In this document: positions 33,374-46,687 of the stretch, piece by piece
How positions within the stretch are numbered: the first letter of the stretch is position 1
Layout of the letters: each line of letters starts with the position of its first letter
Source: Bugulina stolonifera
Lineage: Eukaryota > Bryozoa > Gymnolaemata > Cheilostomatida > Bugulidae
Length of the DNA: 64,000 nucleotides
Assembly: GCA_935421135.1 (NCBI GenBank)
Contig: OW285195.1
Span: forward strand, 2,666,001 to 2,730,000
Direction of reading: 5' to 3'
Notes under the pieces: generated by a model
What the model saw: the letters and a program-made list of their open reading frames with translations, nothing else
The model's database searches: none
Told to the model about the DNA's origin: nothing
Made by a program: the position numbers and the translations under genes

Positions 33374-33531
33374 GGGTCTCAGCGCACTCTCCATATTTTT
33401 TTTATATATTACTATCTTATTTATACACCTTTCGCTTCTATATTTATAGTTTTAAATTTATAATTTCAAACAAAATATACGCATTTATACTTTCTAGCGA
33501 ATGCGATATTATGCTTTCTATATAGTTTCAG

Positions 33532-34231
33532 TTATGTACTTTTTTCTACTCTGTACTTTCCATTTTTTTTTCTATTCTATACTTTCTATCATTATATACT
33601 TTCTAAGGAATACGATAAAATATACGTATTATTAATCGAAACCCAAAAACATGGTGATACGAATTTCAAAACCCCGGGGAAATAGTCGGGAAGAACGCGA
33701 CGGGTCCCGGGCGGGAGGGACCCGGCTGGCGGCCGGCTCCCACCCCTCGTCCACAGTCGATTGGTCAAAGGGTCGGGGCGGAGATTCCGAGGTTTGAGGG
33801 CGGGGCTTGGAATAGGAGAGGCGGGGGACGGGGTCGGTGGCGATCATTCGAGAGGCGTGGAGAGAAGAGGCGCGAGGGAGAGGTTGGAGAGTTTTAAGAG
33901 AATCGAGGACGGGGACGTTTCATTCGAGGTAAGTTTTTTTTGGAGATTTTTTTCGTTCGCGGTTAGGATTATTTTTTGAGATTTTTTGGTCGCGGTTAGG
34001 AAAATTTTTGGAGATTTTTCGTTCGCGGTTAGGAAATTTTTTGAGGAGGAAACGCTCAGTTCCGGAGCGCGACCTTGGCAAGGTCGTGGGGAAATTTTGG
34101 CTAGTTCCGGTGTCCTTGACGAAGGTCACGGAGGGTGGTGGCTCCTGATTGGTCAGAATCCGAAATACGGCTCTGTGATTGGCTGAATCCGTGGGGAAAT
34201 GTCTGTGCAGATCTGCACTGATATTACTACT
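33532..34231 (-). repeat. Right terminal inverted repeat
   Basis: Reverse complement of the left TIR with very few mismatches, 700 bp, ending CACTGATATTACTACT at 34231 and followed by the TGTAGT target duplication. Confidence 0.93.
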
Positions 34232-34694
34232 TGTAGTTAATACCTCCTTGCTGGGTTGCCGCAAACCTTTCCAAGTTTGGGTCACCCTCGGAGAAGTTCT
34301 TGTTGGTATTACTCACCGCAAATTCCACATTGTGTGTATGCTTGTGATGGATTATCAGTTCTCCAACATCGCTGAGTGGCATGACGTAAGAACATCAGAG
34401 TTATATGAAAATATTTTTCCATCCACTTGTCCATAGGTACTTAGAACATGGGTATGAAAACAGCATGGCAAACTTGCACTTCAGCCTTTTAAAGCGGAAA
34501 CTAGTCCTGGACTAAGAGGTTGAAACAACCAGATTAAGGGCCAGGTTTCAGGGTCCTGCAGATATATGAAATCATCAGGAACGCTACTACATTGCAAATA
34601 ATAATACTCGCTAGCTAGAATTTCATTGCCTGCTAATATCAATCTCTGAATTATGTAGCTGATGCAAGTTTTGTTTACACATCTAGTGTGCTAT

Positions 34695-35684
34695 TGTAAT
34701 ATTTTTGGAGTAAGTTACATACAAGAGCCGAGGGCTACAAGTATGTGAAGGGCTTGAAAGGCGGTAGAGGCCGACCAAGTGTACCTTCTGCTCATTACAT
34801 AAAAGAGTGAACAGTTATATGTGCTCCTTATAGGTGTATTGTATGTTATATCAGACGTAGGCCGATGCCGAGACTCATTGGAGCTCAGGATCAACGTAGG
34901 TCATGTAGAGTTTATACTCCGAGGGAGTGTAGTGAAAGATTGTATATCTTTGAGATCTTAGGACCGATGCTAGGTTCATTTAGAACCCAGGATCGACCTA
35001 AGTTTCAGGAGTGTAGAGAGATATCCTTGGCCTAGGATGGGGTGAACTCGAGCCGTACTGGATCTAAGGATCCTCCGGTAGAGTTACCCGCCTAAAGAGT
35101 AAGCCTCTGTAGGTTGAGTTAGGAGATGTTGCTTTATTCAAGCGCAATCAACAACTGACTAAAGATACAAAATGCACTGCCTTATATACTACAACAACTT
35201 CCGGCCAAAAGAGCCCGACATGGTATCGGCCGGCCGACATGGTATCTGGTGCGGAACTGATGCAACAACATGGATAGTTCTGCCCGACGTCACGTAGACA
35301 ATAAACAGGTGATGATTACGTAATTGCAAACATGCTAGGCAAGTATAGTTAGTTAGCGATAGGTATGTGCACCAATACAATAGCAGTAAACCAGTACGGC
35401 GATATGATTGGTTAATGACAATAATATAAAGCACGCTATAATACATAAGTAGTTGGATTATAATATCAGATAATACAGCGACATGATTTGTGGATAAAAA
35501 TACAATAGTAAACATAGAATGGATTACACATGTAGCTGTAGCTAGCAACTAGTAACTCGTAATGTCTATGCATTATGAGTCAATGTCTGGCTAGCCAAGG
35601 GAGGCTAGACGCTAACGCCATAATGTCAATGTTCACCTCTGGGAGTTGAGGGCCCACTACACCAATGCGGTTCGTTTCACTACA
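34695..35684 (-). mobile_element. Solo LTR of element-C family
   Basis: A 990-bp LTR on the minus strand, TG...CA bounded, flanked by CTAT (34691-34694 and 35685-35688). It aligns with the LTR at 11136-12118, including the GCCGAGGGCTACAAGTATG segment, the polyadenylation signal and the ACATGGTATCGGCCGGCCG promoter-proximal sequence. Confidence 0.88.
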
Positions 35685-35688
35685 CTAT

Positions 35689-37140
35689 TACAAAGCATCC
35701 TAAACATCAGTCTAGAATAATTTCTATCCAATGGAAATATTGCCAGTTTGACTTTGCTGGGCACAAGAGAAGACAACTCAAACTACAATGCTGAGATGAT
35801 CAAGAGAAGACAATCACTGCAATAAAAGCTGACTCTTGGAAAACTCCACATTCAGCCAATGGAAAAGTCAGACCTTGTGCCCTTCATCATTATTGAACCA
35901 CACGTCAATGATTTATTAACCCAGTCAAAGTTTCTATATACCAAGTTTATCCAGTAAACGATGCGTATACTTATTTGCCGTAGTTCTCTCGCCAAAATGG
36001 GCAAACCGTTGCTCTTTAACGAGCGCCCAGCCTGTGATCAAACGCTTAGGCTATAGGAATATAGGTCGGCAATAGTAGTTGACAGTCTGCACAAAGAGCG
36101 TACTTTTACCATCTTTGGTCTACATGAGACATAAATAGTCCAGACCACGTGATTAGTAGGATGGCTCGAACTTTTTGGGCCTTTTTCCTATATTTATGCT
36201 TTTCTAAATGCTTGCATCTTCTATTGATGCTATCGGTATAAACATCATGTATTCTGAAAATAATGGGTTAGCATTACAGGTACTTTTAGCCAATCTCGGG
36301 GCAATTTTTTCGCCAATCTTGAGAAGACCCCATTGTTTCATTGGTAATTTTTCGTTGCCACTCAACTACTTTGAACTAGGCCGCTTATTAGGTCAGATTT
36401 CGCGCGATCCTATTGGTGCATAAAGCCGTGGAACAACTTATTAGTTCTATAAACTTTGACCCAGTGGTAATTCTTTTAAAATAATGCACTGCATTGTCAT
36501 TCCAGGGACCCCCTGAAATGACAAAATAGCGCAATGACATATTTTTGTAATGGATATTGTAGTTGTTTTTGGCCAGGGATGGGCTGGAATTGGATATGTC
36601 ATTGTAATTTATTTTAATTAGACTAAATTCATAATAGTTACTGTCCTATGCTAATACAACATATAATTTTTATTATAATTTGCAAGGAAAACAATTGTTC
36701 AATCATAAATTTATCAACAAAATGCAATTAAATTAAAATCAGATAAACAATGAATCAATCTCACTGAAATCTAATCAACAACAATATTCTTATCAAATAT
36801 TTAATAGTGTGACAGTGTTAGTGGTATAAATGAAAATGACATCATCTACATGCGTGTGGAGTGCTACATCCAAAATATTGTTAAACTTTTATCAATTCAG
36901 TAAACAATTCCATTATAAAGAGGAGATAATTTCTAGCATTATAGTGATAGTATGGTAATACTCTAATATATGGAATACATGTACCAACTGTTACTACATA
37001 CAATGTATACATATAGTAGGCCTATATATGAGTATTAGTAATATTAATCTGATAATATTACATAATATATGTGTAAATTATACTGTATATAGAGTAGATA
37101 GTATTAATACTATCACACCTAACTCATTACAGTTCCATGT
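35689..37140. other. No gene recognised
   Basis: Mixed AT-rich sequence between the solo LTR and the 3' end of the TRIM-like gene. No frame above about 70 codons and no repeat structure I can support. Confidence 0.5.
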
Positions 37141-37146
37141 AGATGT

Positions 37147-40100
37147 TCAGTATTTCAATGTGTATCTCTTTAAACCTCCATACAAACAAGCTAGAAGTAT
37201 CTGACCACCAGGTGTCACTGCTATATCCCATACTACACTCACATCTACACCATCTGATATAGTTCTCAGTACTGATCCTGTGAATATAATGTATATATAA
37301 AGATTACATAACAACCAAGTAGTATACAATTAGTGTATAATAGAATTAATAGAATGACAATGGTAATAAATACTAATTAGATATATAGTAGGTGTATTGT
37401 ATTGTAGAATATCATCTGATACAAATATAATACTAGTTGTACTACTAACTGGTGTACAATGTATATACATGTATATACAAACACTACTACATTCCCACAA
37501 CATATACATATAATTGTTTATATATACAATGTGTGTTGTTACATGATGACTAATAGAACAACACAGTATAGTTGATTAACTGGATATAAATAGTACTCAT
37601 GTATATTATACAATCAGTAATATTATATTTAATTCATATAATATTACATTTTACAGTAAATATACTTGTAGCCTACATGTTGTACTAACAATACAACACA
37701 TATTATATAATGTACATGTACAGTAATTATATAGATAATATACATGTAACTTACTTGTACATGTGATGCGTATGATCTAGACTAATATACTGACATGCTA
37801 ATTATAATAATATATACAACATGATACTAGTGACATAAGTAATAGTAGATGATAGAGTATAACAATCATGTACATGTAGTATTTATATAACACTGTAATA
37901 TACCATTGTATAATATAACATGTATATAAGAGTAACTATTGAATATCATACTGGTATTGCTATGTACATGTATGTATGTTACAATTATACTGTATTGACA
38001 TGTATGTTTTAATCATATTGAATAATACACACTCTGTACATAATATGTACATTTGTATATATGTTACAATGTATTATGTAATTATACATAAAATGTACAA
38101 TACTAATAGATATAAGCTTCATGCATATAAAATAGACGTTATAGTATATATCATAATAAATAAATAATATTACTATATATTATATTATAACTACATGTTG
38201 TATGTATGTGTACGTGAATATCTAATATAGTTATACCACTACTAGTATTATCTCCTTTATCTATACATACATGTATGTATAATTACCTTCAAGAGAAATT
38301 ATATGAATGTGTCCTCCATCCATCCATCCATGAGAAATTATATGGATTTGTCTTCGCCATGTGCTCACATATATCAGCTCATCTCTGTCATCATAAGCTA
38401 TACCAGATGGTGCATCTATAGGATGAGATGTCCACACTTTAGTGAGCTGTCCCGCTGCCTTGTCCAGGGTGTATCTGATCACTTTACCATCTTTAACCCT
38501 GTCTCCTATTATAATGGTGGAGTCAGGAAGTACACAGATTGGTCCTGGTTTCACCATATCTGTAAGTGGTATCTTCAGCACTCTGTTATTGTCAATCAGA
38601 GAGCAGACTATCAGTAGCTTTTTTACCCAATCAGTTATATACACATCAGAGCCATGCTGAGCTATACTACTGGGGTAACCTTGGGTGGTCTTATAGATGG
38701 TTCTAATCTTCTGCAGGCTGTTTGGGTTTAGAAGTGCAACTTCATATGATTTATCTTCCTTGTTATACCAGTATCCAATCATATCATGACATGGTTGAAT
38801 GATCTCCATCCACCATACTGTATTGGTGTCCTTTACTGACTTGATGACATTCAGAGTGTCAGGATCTCTAATATTCACACCAGATGATATTCTACACAGA
38901 ACTCTACCACCTACAGCAATGTTCACTGTACCACACCACTCTCCATCAGCGGGTAGTGTATCAGTAAACTGAACAGACTTGGGTATTCTCAGCAGCTTCT
39001 TACCAAAATATCCCTCCTTATCTATAATAACACAATACATGACTGGTAGTTATATAATGTGTATATGTACATACACTATTGGTATGGTACAGGTATACAC
39101 TGTATATGTACATACACTATTGGTATGGTACAGGTATACACTGTATATGTACATACACTATTGGTATGGTACAGGTATACACTGTATATGTACATACACT
39201 ATTGGTATGGTACAGGTATACACTGTATATGTACATACACTATATTGGTATGGTACAGGTATACACTGTATATGTACATACACTATTGGTATGGTACAGG
39301 TATACACTGTATATGTACATACACTATTGGTATGGTACAGGTATACACTGTATATGTACATACACTATTGGTATGGTACAGGTATACACTGTATATGTAC
39401 ATACACTATTGGTATGGTACAGATATACACTGTATATGTACATATACTATTGGTATGGTACAGGTATACACTGTATATGTACATATACTATTGGTATAGT
39501 ACAGGTATACACTGTATATGTACATACACTATTGGTATGGTACTTGTATACACTGTATATGTACATACACTATTGGTATGGTATAGGTATACACTGTATA
39601 TGTACATACACTATTGGTATGGTACAGGTATACACTGTATATGTACATACACTATTGGTATGGTACAGGTATACACTGTATATGTAGATACACTATATTG
39701 GTATGGTACAGGTATACACTGTATATGTACATACACTATTGGTATGGTACAGGTATACACTGTATATGTACATACACTATTGGTATGGTACAGGTATACA
39801 CTGTATATGTACATACACTATTGGTATGGTACAGGTATACACTGTATAATGTTATATAGAATCCCAATTAACAGATAATAAATGATGTTGATGGTATACA
39901 ATCACACGTCTTGTATATTATGTAGATATATTATAGTTTTACTGGTACAGAGGTGTGTTATACCCACACCTAATGAGAGATATAGAATAATATAACTACA
40001 CGTGTATACAATGTGCCAAATACTATTATAACATCACCTTTACTATAATATGTAGGCCAATATTCTGACAGTATAGTTATTACCATAGTATACAGTAGAC

Positions 40101-43100
40101 ACCATCACACGATAAATCATTGTTATTATTTATATGTGTATATGAGTTGTCTCCCTCTACATATGCTGTCTCATGGTTGTAGTGTATACTAGATGGAATA
40201 TTACTTGTGTTACAGTCACAGTTATAATAGTGAGCTACAAGTAAATATTTCCTCCCTGTCCACTTTAAATAGAATTTTAGTAGTGAGTTATTCTGTGTTA
40301 CTTGACTGTTTGAATGTACTAAAGGCACACTTTACTACAGTCAACACCTTATTTATTATCTTCATAGGTGATCATAGATGTAGTGTTATACCATGTAGGC
40401 CTATATGCACTAAAGGTAACAGATATTATTTAACACACCAATATACATTAACCTAATAATACAATCTTGCTGTAGTGCACAACTTATAAGTATCCAATCC
40501 AAATTTATTTCTACCATCCATGTCAGTGGATACAGAAATGTTACACATACATTGTATATGTACATGTACAATGTACGTGTACGTGTACATATTATACATG
40601 TACATGCATCCATATACATGCACTAATACTCACTGGTTGGTACGAAGCTCTTGGCTATAACAGTACAACGATCTATCATACTGATATCTTCAGCACCTTC
40701 CAGTTCATCTCTCTTGTTTCTGTACATTCTGACAACATCTGAATCAGTGGCATCATTGATGATCTCTTGTGTAGAGTTCCACAGACACTGCATCTCATAC
40801 CATTTATCTAGAACAGGTACTGCAAACTCTTCTACTATCTGGACACTCTCCCTCACATACTCTGCTATCTCTTTCTTCAACTTTTCAGACTCTGCTCTGA
40901 TAGCTTCAATCTGAAACAAATAAGAATATCTGTGATAATTGTATGGTAGACATAATGTACACAAAGTAACATCAGGAAGTTGTCTTCTCATAACTTAAGT
41001 GGAGACAAATACAGCAGTTACTTCATATAATTAGACAAACATTACTGCATGCATTTTATCATGGCACACTTTCGGTGAGTGCCTGTCCTTATTATTTTTA
41101 CAGATTTATTGATATTTTTCTTTGATGTAAAGGCTGGTGATTGAAATAATATACAAGATACAACAAACAAGCTATTCTTTAAACAATACTTCCTTTAAGG
41201 TCACTAATTAATAATAAAGTATATAATTTACCTCGTTTCATGTGAAATTTTCAATTAAGAATTTTACAGAAATCTATGTTTAGATTTTTTGTTAATTCCA
41301 CTGTTATATGTAGGTAGAAGTTCCACCATTACTAACACTGGTAAACAGTGGTTCTACCTTTTCAACACATAAATGTTTACTGTTAGTGTCGCATAGCTTA
41401 TGCCAGCAGGTGCCCCATGAATGTGGCTATCTTATACATGTGCAGCCCATTCATAACCCTGGATTAGAGACACATGTAGTACACATTGTACAACATACAT
41501 GTATAATACATGCACATGTAGATGTTCAGTACATGTATGCGTAGTAAATACACAGATTTGCATTAAGAGTGAACATTGATGATACAAAATTTCATTTTAC
41601 ACTCTACCTTTTCTTCTGTCAACCTGTCTATCTTTAACACCATCTGATCTGCATCGTATTCTATGTCAGCTAGCTTGTTCCAAGCCTCTTTTTCAATCTT
41701 ATCCACCTCAGCGACCTTCGCAGCAAGACTCTCTGATTTCTTATCTAGACGTCTCCTCAATTCCTCAGAGAGGTCATGAAGTGACTGAACATCATGGTGA
41801 GGATTATTCTTTCCTGTAAAATCATAGCAGTAGATCTCATTCCTAAGTAATAATAAAGGATTCAGATGGATTGTTAAATAAATTTCAGGATATTTTTTAC
41901 TATGTAAACACACATGTAGAGGAATACATACATGTATGTTTACAGATTACCGTGGTTACATTTGTTACAATTTCTAACAGGTGACGATTTACATGTTCTC
42001 CTTGGCGTAAAAAGGTGTAAACTTGGAATAGACTCTGATCCTGTTATTCTAAACAGTCTTCACAGAAGAGATCATTACTGGTGATGGCTAAAATCTTACA
42101 CCCAGTGACAATACAAAGTCTTTAAGAGTTAATATTGATGACCAGCTATCTTTTAACAACTATATACATGTAGACAACATTATTAGTAAATTCGTGAGAA
42201 TATTGATTTTGATGAGAAAGCTAAGAACTATCCGTTTAAGCAACGAAGGCTTAAAACTTTCACTGCACCAAAATTACAATAGAACAATTGTTCTTTATCA
42301 CTGGTGCACCAGCTTTTCACAGTCGATATTCAATACAAATGAGATCATACTGGAACTCATTCAAATAAGTGCTAACAAGTTATTATACCTGAACCAAACT
42401 ACCAACAATGGCTACACATGTTTGACATTAAACCATTATGTGATTCCATGTTTGAGCTCGCAACCTCCTATTTCTTCACAAAAATTTTTCTAACAAAACC
42501 ATCTTCTTTTGAACAGAATACTTAACATTTCATCTGAACTATTCAGTGAAAAATAAAAAAATGCAACTCCAAGACCTAATAGCTTTTTGTGACATACGTC
42601 AGCGTGAATCATCTTCTTTCTAACGTAACAAAAATATTCCAAGTAGTTTTGTGCATTCTTCCATAATGCAACTGCTCAATTTTATAAAAGCGCATGCATG
42701 CTCCTCGTACCAAAATGCATAATTTATGCTTATCAATATAAAACTTATTGTTCTGTGATTTTCTTTATTTGAACCGAACTACCGACAATGGCTACACCTA
42801 TTGGATATCCAACCGACAAATGATCCCATGTTGGAGCTCACATCCTCTTGTTTTTGCAAAATTTTATTTGACAGAAACCATCCTCCTTTAAGCAGAATGA
42901 AATTTAATACTTTGTCTAGGCTTTTCAGTAAAAAATAAAAAGTACGAGAATATTGATCTAAATTACATTTAAGTTCTAGCAACCTTTTCACATACTTGAT
43001 GACATACTAACAATAATTTTAAATAAGCGTAATTAAAACATTTAATTTTCTCAACTTATGATAAGGAAATGAACTAATCAAAATTTAAATATATATGCAT

Positions 43101-46056
43101 GGCCCAGGTAAAATATCAGCAATCACAATTGTTACAATGTATGTTACTTAAGCACAATGTCAAAAGGAAGCTGTATATGACCATGGTGGAACCAGCAATG
43201 CGGTATGGAATAGAGACAGTAGCAGTGACAAAATCACAAGAGGAGAAATTACAAGTGGCAGAGATGAGAATGCTGAGATGGTCATTGGGACTAACAAAAA
43301 TTAACCGAGTGAGAAATGGGGATATCAGTGATAGTTGGTGAACTGAGAGGTGAAATAAGGGATATAAGATTGAGGTGGTTGGGACACGTGTTGAGAAGAG
43401 ATGAAGAGTATGTCGGGAAAAGAATGAGACAACTGGAGGTAAGAAAGCAAAAGAGAGGGCGCCCCAAAATAAGATGGAAAGACTGTTTGGAAGATGATAT
43501 GGCAACAGCAGGACTGGTAGAAGAAGACGCACAAGACAGGGTTAGATGGAGGAAACGGATCCGCAATGTTGACCCCACCTGATGGGAAATGCCAGAAGGA
43601 GAAGAAGTTACTTAAGCACACATTTGTGTTTAACTACTATTGACACTGTCCATTGCATTCGATATATTCAATTCAATACAAATTTGTCTAATGGATACAG
43701 ACCATGGACCGATTAGAAATCTTATACAATGATACTGTTTTACACGTACACACAGCTATCTACTTACCATTCTCATCCCTACAGACCACCTTGGTGTTAT
43801 CACATCTTAAACAGAACCTGGTGTAGCAGATAGAGCATGCTTCCTTCTCTGGGTGGTTGGCATGCTGTGCGCACTTGACTGACACATACCTGTCAGGTGC
43901 TTGCATGTATTCTTGGATAGGTATAAACTCAACATCCTTTGCCATGTACTTCAACGTAAGCTGTTGGGTTATGAGGACGAGTAAATTACCTAACTATACA
44001 ATATTAGTTTAACATAATATAACAAAAGACAAGATGATCTGCGGACTGTCTTCTGCGGGGTGTCGTCCTCCGCTCAGATGTGGGTCAAAAATTGAGATGA
44101 TTTTTTTAATCCTTTACAATGCTGCCAGTCTGGATCTCGGTTTCAAGTAACGCTAGGACAATGGGACTGGATTCCTGGCATCGCTGCCGGAGCATGGTCA
44201 TCGACTTAGGCCAGCCACTCTGACCCTGACCCAAACGCTGCAGAGAGAGTTACAAGCCTGTAAGTTGCTTGTACGCAAGGAATTTGCCTATTAAACAGTC
44301 AGAGACTTTTTTCACATAATATATATCATATATAAAAAGATGAAACAGTCCGCGGTTGACGGTCTGTCGTCCTCCAATCAGATTTGGGGTCGTAAACCGG
44401 GACGATCGATATAAATGTTGCAAGGCTACCGGGCAGGATCTCGGCTCTGATTGGTGCTAGAATCTCGGGACCGGGTCCCCCAACATCGATGCCTGGTCGC
44501 GTCTGTAGCCTTAGGCTCTCGGACCTAAGTTGGGGTGGGTACTCGACCCATCCCACCTGCTATATTGCTGTTGGAACCTCGGCCATGTATTTGGAGTTGT
44601 CTCTCTAATAGTACAAGGAAACACATTTGCTCATGAGGTCGCTGTAGCATGTCTGCACCAACAAAGGTCATATACATGCACGACTGCAGTACATGGATAC
44701 AAGCCATGTAAGCGAAGCAAGCAAATTTTGCAGTAAAACTTGCATCGCAGTCCAAGTGCTTGTAAAATATAAAAAACCGAAACGGTCCGCGGTCTGAGGT
44801 TCGCCATCCTCAAACCAGACTTGGGGTCAAAATTTGGGAAAATTTATATAATGTCACAACGTTGCTGGTCAGGATCCTGGCTCTGGGTGGTGCTAGGACC
44901 TTGGGACTGGGTCCCCTGGCATCGCTGCCAGGGTGAGTTCCTAGCCTTAGGCCCTCAGACCTTACTCAAGATGGGGTGGGTGCCCGACCAGCTCAACCCA
45001 CCCCGCCCACTATATTGGTGTTGGACTTCGGGCCATAGACGTGGGGGTTGTCCTCCAAATGCTAGGTAACACAACTCCTCATGGGAACATTACATGCGAA
45101 CTAAGAGAACAAACATTGCACAGATACTTGTGTCGCCGACCAAGCATGCAGTGCTTGTCCATAAAATACCAGTTCCTGACTGGGGTTTAAACATGGGCAC
45201 CTTAGCCCTAGGCACGGTCAGCAGAACACATTACCACTGTACCCGTTCGAAAACCTACTTTGAAGGTTTAAACTGTTCAGTTCTGGGCTAACTAGTACCG
45301 TAACTGGTCTACAAGCAATAGCATACCTGAAACTTTATGAACGCTGATAGAAAGGCTTAGCAGGATTTCTTGGGTTAAGCTATTTTCTGGTGGTGCATAT
45401 TACCCTACTTTGTTTTGTTTTTGTTTTTGTTTTTGTAGCTGTCGAGCCACTTGGCCATCCTATTTAACAGACCTCAGAAGTTCGAAACTTGTATGAGCGA
45501 CAGGAGCTGGGCTCTGAGTGGAAGAGCTCACCTTCCACAACAGGAGTGCATGGTCAGTGACCACTACATCAACCTGCCACCCCAAGGTGGTCACATACCT
45601 CGCCAAAATCTGGCTTTTCTTTGCGAATCAGGGCAGAGGTGGATCTTTAACGTGCGTGTTTTTGATGTAGGCACTACACGGGACCTCCTGTAATTTTTAT
45701 ACGCCCTGATCCGAACAGGCGCAGCTAGGGTTAAAGACTTGCTGAAGGCCTTTGCCAGAAATGACACAGCTGGGAGTTTGAACTCACAATCTCTAGGTTT
45801 GTGTGCATGTATGCCACCAACTGTGCCACCCTGACACCCTTTGCTGATTAAAAAGTAATTTCAGATTGTTTTCACCTGCATATCCTGCTGACAGAGTTTC
45901 TTCTGATTCTCCACACAGAAGGTAACAGCTCTAGTTGGAGTCTCCTCACACAGATCACAGTAGACAATATCAGTCTCATCCTCAACCTCTTCTTTCAGAG
46001 GATCATTCAGATTAGATTTAGGTAGAGTTGTGACATCTGTGATGTCATGAATTATT
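37147..46056 (-). CDS. TRIM-like B-box / coiled-coil / beta-propeller gene (5' incomplete)
   Basis: Six exons join in frame: 46056-45876, 43960-43768, 41813-41608, 40910-40634, 39021-38287 and 37277-37147. The first encodes a B-box with CDLCEE and FCVENQKKLCQQDM; the second a B-box 2 (CAQHANHPEKEACSICYTRFCLRCD); the third and fourth a coiled coil; the fifth and sixth repeated beta-blades (PSGIAYDDRDELIYVS, WDIAVTPGGQILLA) like the NHL/propeller C-termini of TRIM2/3/32/71. About 570 residues are visible. No RING exon is found upstream, where a gypsy element occupies 46404-51945, so the 5' end is missing, distant or lost. The family acts in ubiquitin transfer or RNA regulation; without a RING, ligase activity cannot be claimed. 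Confidence 0.85.
39056..39846. repeat. 41-bp intronic minisatellite
   Basis: About 19 copies of a 41-bp unit containing GGTATGGTACAGGTATACAC and TGTATATGTACATACACTATT, within the intron between the fourth and fifth exons of the TRIM-like gene. All three plus frames stay open for long stretches because the unit lacks stops; these frames are not genes. Confidence 0.95.
42386..42960. repeat. Two copies of an AT-rich repeat in intron
   Basis: Segments 42386-42575 and 42766-42955 share GAACC.AACTACC.ACAATGGCTACAC and a following run up to CAGTAAAAAATAAAAA with about 75-80% similarity. Direct orientation, about 380 bp apart. Confidence 0.7.
43099..43582 (+). pseudogene. RTE-type non-LTR retrotransposon, 3' end
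   Basis: Two frames, 43099-43341 and 43316-43582, give the C-terminal region of an RTE-like reverse transcriptase protein: EEKLQVAEMRMLRW, RLRWLGHVLRRD, KRGRPKIRWKDCLEDDM and DRVRWRKRIR. A frameshift lies near 43320. Everything upstream is missing, as expected for a 5'-truncated insertion, which lies antisense in an intron of the TRIM-like gene. Confidence 0.85.
44036..45075 (+). repeat. Three diverged copies of a dispersed repeat
   Basis: Copies start near 44036, 44337 and 44775, each with CGGTCTG...TCGTCCTC, a following GGTCA/GGTCG segment, GGATCTCGGCTCTG-like and GGGACTGGGTCCCC-like sequences, and later GGGGTGGG..CGACC. The second and third are about 300 bp and fullest. They are noncoding and lie in the second intron of the TRIM-like gene. 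Confidence 0.7.
45440..45840 (-). mobile_element. tRNA-derived SINE
   Basis: On the minus strand the head (about 45835-45765) has an A-box-like TGGCACAGTTGG and a B-box-like GAGTTCAAACTCC, as in tRNA-derived SINEs. A body with CACGCACGTTAAAGATCCAC follows, resembling a conserved metazoan SINE core from memory. The element ends near (CAAAAA)n, 45416-45440, a plausible simple-repeat tail. Confidence 0.65.
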
Positions 46057-46403
46057 CTAGAAAATAAGACGATAGAATTATTGTCAATTACAAGTATCAT
46101 CGGGTTCTAGAATAATCAGGCCCAATTCAAATCAATTACTGGTTCTTCTCTTAAATTAATTGAAGTTATACATTAATATAGTCTTGTCTTTTGTTAATGA
46201 AATTCATAACATGGTAACTTCATCCATTCATCAAGTAAGCAAACAACACCTGGAGGTAAGAGGCATGTACTGATATGAATTACAGTGGAACTTACTTAAT
46301 TCAAACTCTTAGGAATCATCATAATGGGCTTGAATTAGGTCTGAGTTTGAACTGTTAGATCACTTCAATTAATTGAAATCATTACCTTATCTATAATTCT
46401 CAG

Positions 46404-46566
46404 TGTAGTCGCTATTGGAAAGGGCTGTTAAGACAACGTCACAAATAGTCTGAGATTGAGATGATCTCAGGAGAAAAACACTTTGAATCTTGGAACCGCC
46501 AAGGGAAGACCTACTCTCAGGCGATGCTTGAACACAGAGTTATTACAAGTGATTATGATATTTACA
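46404..46566 (+). repeat. 5' LTR of gypsy element
   Basis: 163 bp, matching the 3' LTR with roughly 85-90% identity, which indicates considerable age. Confidence 0.9.
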
Positions 46567-46687
46567 TGGTGTCAGAAGTCGCAGATAGTGTTTCCACGTC
46601 ACGGTTGTCAGGTTTCGTTGAACCTAATTAGGGTGGTGAATTTGAAGAGTGAAGTTTGGTTGAACTTGATACATAATTTTATATATT

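Larger units (their letters stand above)
23606..34231. mobile_element. 10.6-kb Polinton/Maverick-like element with novel cargo
   Basis: The element begins AGTAGTAATATCAGTGCAG and ends with its reverse complement. TIRs are about 700 bp and nearly identical. A perfect 6-bp duplication, TGTAGT, flanks it (23600-23605 and 34232-34237). AG...CT termini, several-hundred-bp TIRs and 6-bp duplications are the defining end features of Polintons/Mavericks. None of their usual proteins (protein-primed DNA polymerase B, integrase, packaging ATPase, protease, capsid) is recognisable; at 10.6 kb it is shorter than typical 15-20-kb Polintons. Genes are in two outward-transcribed clusters separated by an inverted minisatellite. 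Non-autonomous derivative, or a separate element class using the same integration machinery. Confidence 0.82.

Noticed and set aside
34179..34436. 85-residue frame crossing the right end of the 10.6-kb element
   Set aside because: It spans the TIR end and target duplication, so its first part is element DNA and its last part host DNA; no independent support.
38979..39878. A 299-residue plus-strand frame and shorter companions
   Set aside because: All are the 41-bp intronic minisatellite read through; the repeat is antisense to the TRIM-like gene and encodes the same peptide in every frame with offset.
42194..42493. 99-residue plus-strand frame
   Set aside because: Overlaps a duplicated AT-rich repeat; the opening segment recalls a reverse-transcriptase C-terminal style but too weakly to claim.
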